A program made the position numbers and the translations under genes. Of a stretch of 13,739 nucleotides of DNA, positions 13,447-13,739 are shown in pieces. This stretch comes from DATFYM01 sp035315065. Its GTDB lineage: Bacteria > Acidobacteriota > Terriglobia > UBA7540. The number at the start of each line of letters is the position of its first letter. Positions within the stretch are counted from its first letter, which is position 1. The DNA lies in assembly GCA_035315065.1 (NCBI GenBank), contig DATFYM010000226.1:1-13739 (forward strand), read 5' to 3'. The notes beneath the pieces are model-generated. The model did no database searches. It saw only the letters and a list, made by a program, of their open reading frames with translations, and had not been told where the DNA came from.

Positions 13447-13608
13447 CGATTGACGATTGGGAGAATTTTGGATTTTGGATTTGGGATTTTGGATTGAAGA
13501 GAACCACGTCCTCGGTCGTTAGTTTCTTGGTTCAAATACGAGGAACTAAGGACCAAGGAATTTTCCCTCTTCAATCCAAAATCCAAAATCCAAAATCTCT
13601 TCCCCAAT
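13442..13608. repeat. GGATTTT-word inverted repeat with nested second repeat
   Basis: Left arm 13456-13502 is a phased array of GGATTTT words ending in GGATTGAAGAGA. The right arm (13567-13608) is its reverse complement, with CCAAAAT words. Between them, TCCTCGGTCGTTAGTTTC (about 13509-13530) pairs imperfectly with GAGGAACTAAGGACCAAGG (about 13540-13559), a second nested repeat of a different word. A short tandem TTGACGAT at 13443-13458 precedes it, starting just before the stop of the membrane-protein gene. It could act as a terminator for the HAD unit. Confidence 0.85.
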
Positions 13609-13640
13609 ACGCCGATAACTGCGGCGGGTCGCATATCGGC

Positions 13641-13739
13641 ATGAACGTAGTGGCTGGTAAGGCGCTGTCGGTTGGCGTGTTGGGGCTCGACCAAATTTCG
13701 GCTCTGGAAGCGGAACTTACACCTCTGAGGTGTGAAATG
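13641..13739 (+). CDS. Possible 5' end of a gene running off the window
   Basis: An ATG at 13641 opens a frame of 33 codons that is uninterrupted to the last base (begins MNVVAGKALSVGVLGLDQ). The composition is protein-like (hydrophobic strand, then ISALEAELTPLRCE, helix-like), loosely like the start of a receiver-type regulator. There is no clear ribosome binding site upstream, only a GCGGCGGG run 18-25 bases away. Too short to identify. Confidence 0.3.
   Translation, partial: MNVVAGKALSVGVLGLDQISALEAELTPLRCEM

Overview
The window (13,739 bases) looks like a chromosomal accessory stretch from a GC-rich soil-type bacterium. I favour Acidobacteriota. The basis is the gene content (Tat-exported GH51 arabinosidase, GMC oxidoreductase, araD/araB) and, more tellingly, the intergenic gaps packed with inverted repeats built from short phased words (GGATTTT, CGACTCT, GGGATTC, GAGACGCC), a style I associate with acidobacterial genomes. 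No 16S or other lineage marker is present, so this is inference.

Left part (1-3453). A truncated gene for a secreted protein on the minus strand (1-320) is followed by a hairpin element, then mazG on the minus strand, then a divergent FAD-dependent GMC oxidoreductase on the plus strand. mazG has the same CGACTCT-type repeat on both sides, and the repeat even contains the mazG stop codon. Directly after the GMC stop lies the last part of a sugar-nucleotide epimerase gene with no 5' end, a relic that marks an old recombination junction.

Middle part (3454-7650). About 350 bases without a convincing gene lead into a tight plus-strand operon: a 22-codon leader ORF with a strong ribosome binding site, a large PHP-domain plus SMC/RecF-like ATPase (875 aa, TrlF/Ppl type), and an AlbA_2 (Schlafen-like) plus HATPase_c protein (388 aa). 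All three are linked by overlapping stop and start codons. The ATPase gene is visibly less GC-rich than the flanking sugar genes. This is the best candidate for a phage or plasmid defence module. The ATPase half resembles the single-gene Ppl defence type, while the paired AlbA_2/HATPase partner may make it a two-component variant. Both proteins carry a substitution at an expected active-site position (PHP motif His to Lys; AlbA_2 Glu to Gln).

Right part (7695-11936, minus strand). This is an L-arabinose utilisation operon read araD - araB - GH51 arabinofuranosidase: a Tat-exported enzyme releases arabinose outside the cytoplasm, and ribulokinase and ribulose-5-phosphate 4-epimerase feed it to xylulose-5-phosphate. 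The isomerase araA and a transporter are not in the window. Each gap in and before this operon holds a different large inverted repeat, including a perfect 42-base-arm one.

Right end (12372-13739). A HAD/phosphoserine-phosphatase-like hydrolase overlaps a 74-residue three-helix membrane protein. These are followed by another inverted-repeat element and an open frame that runs off the window.
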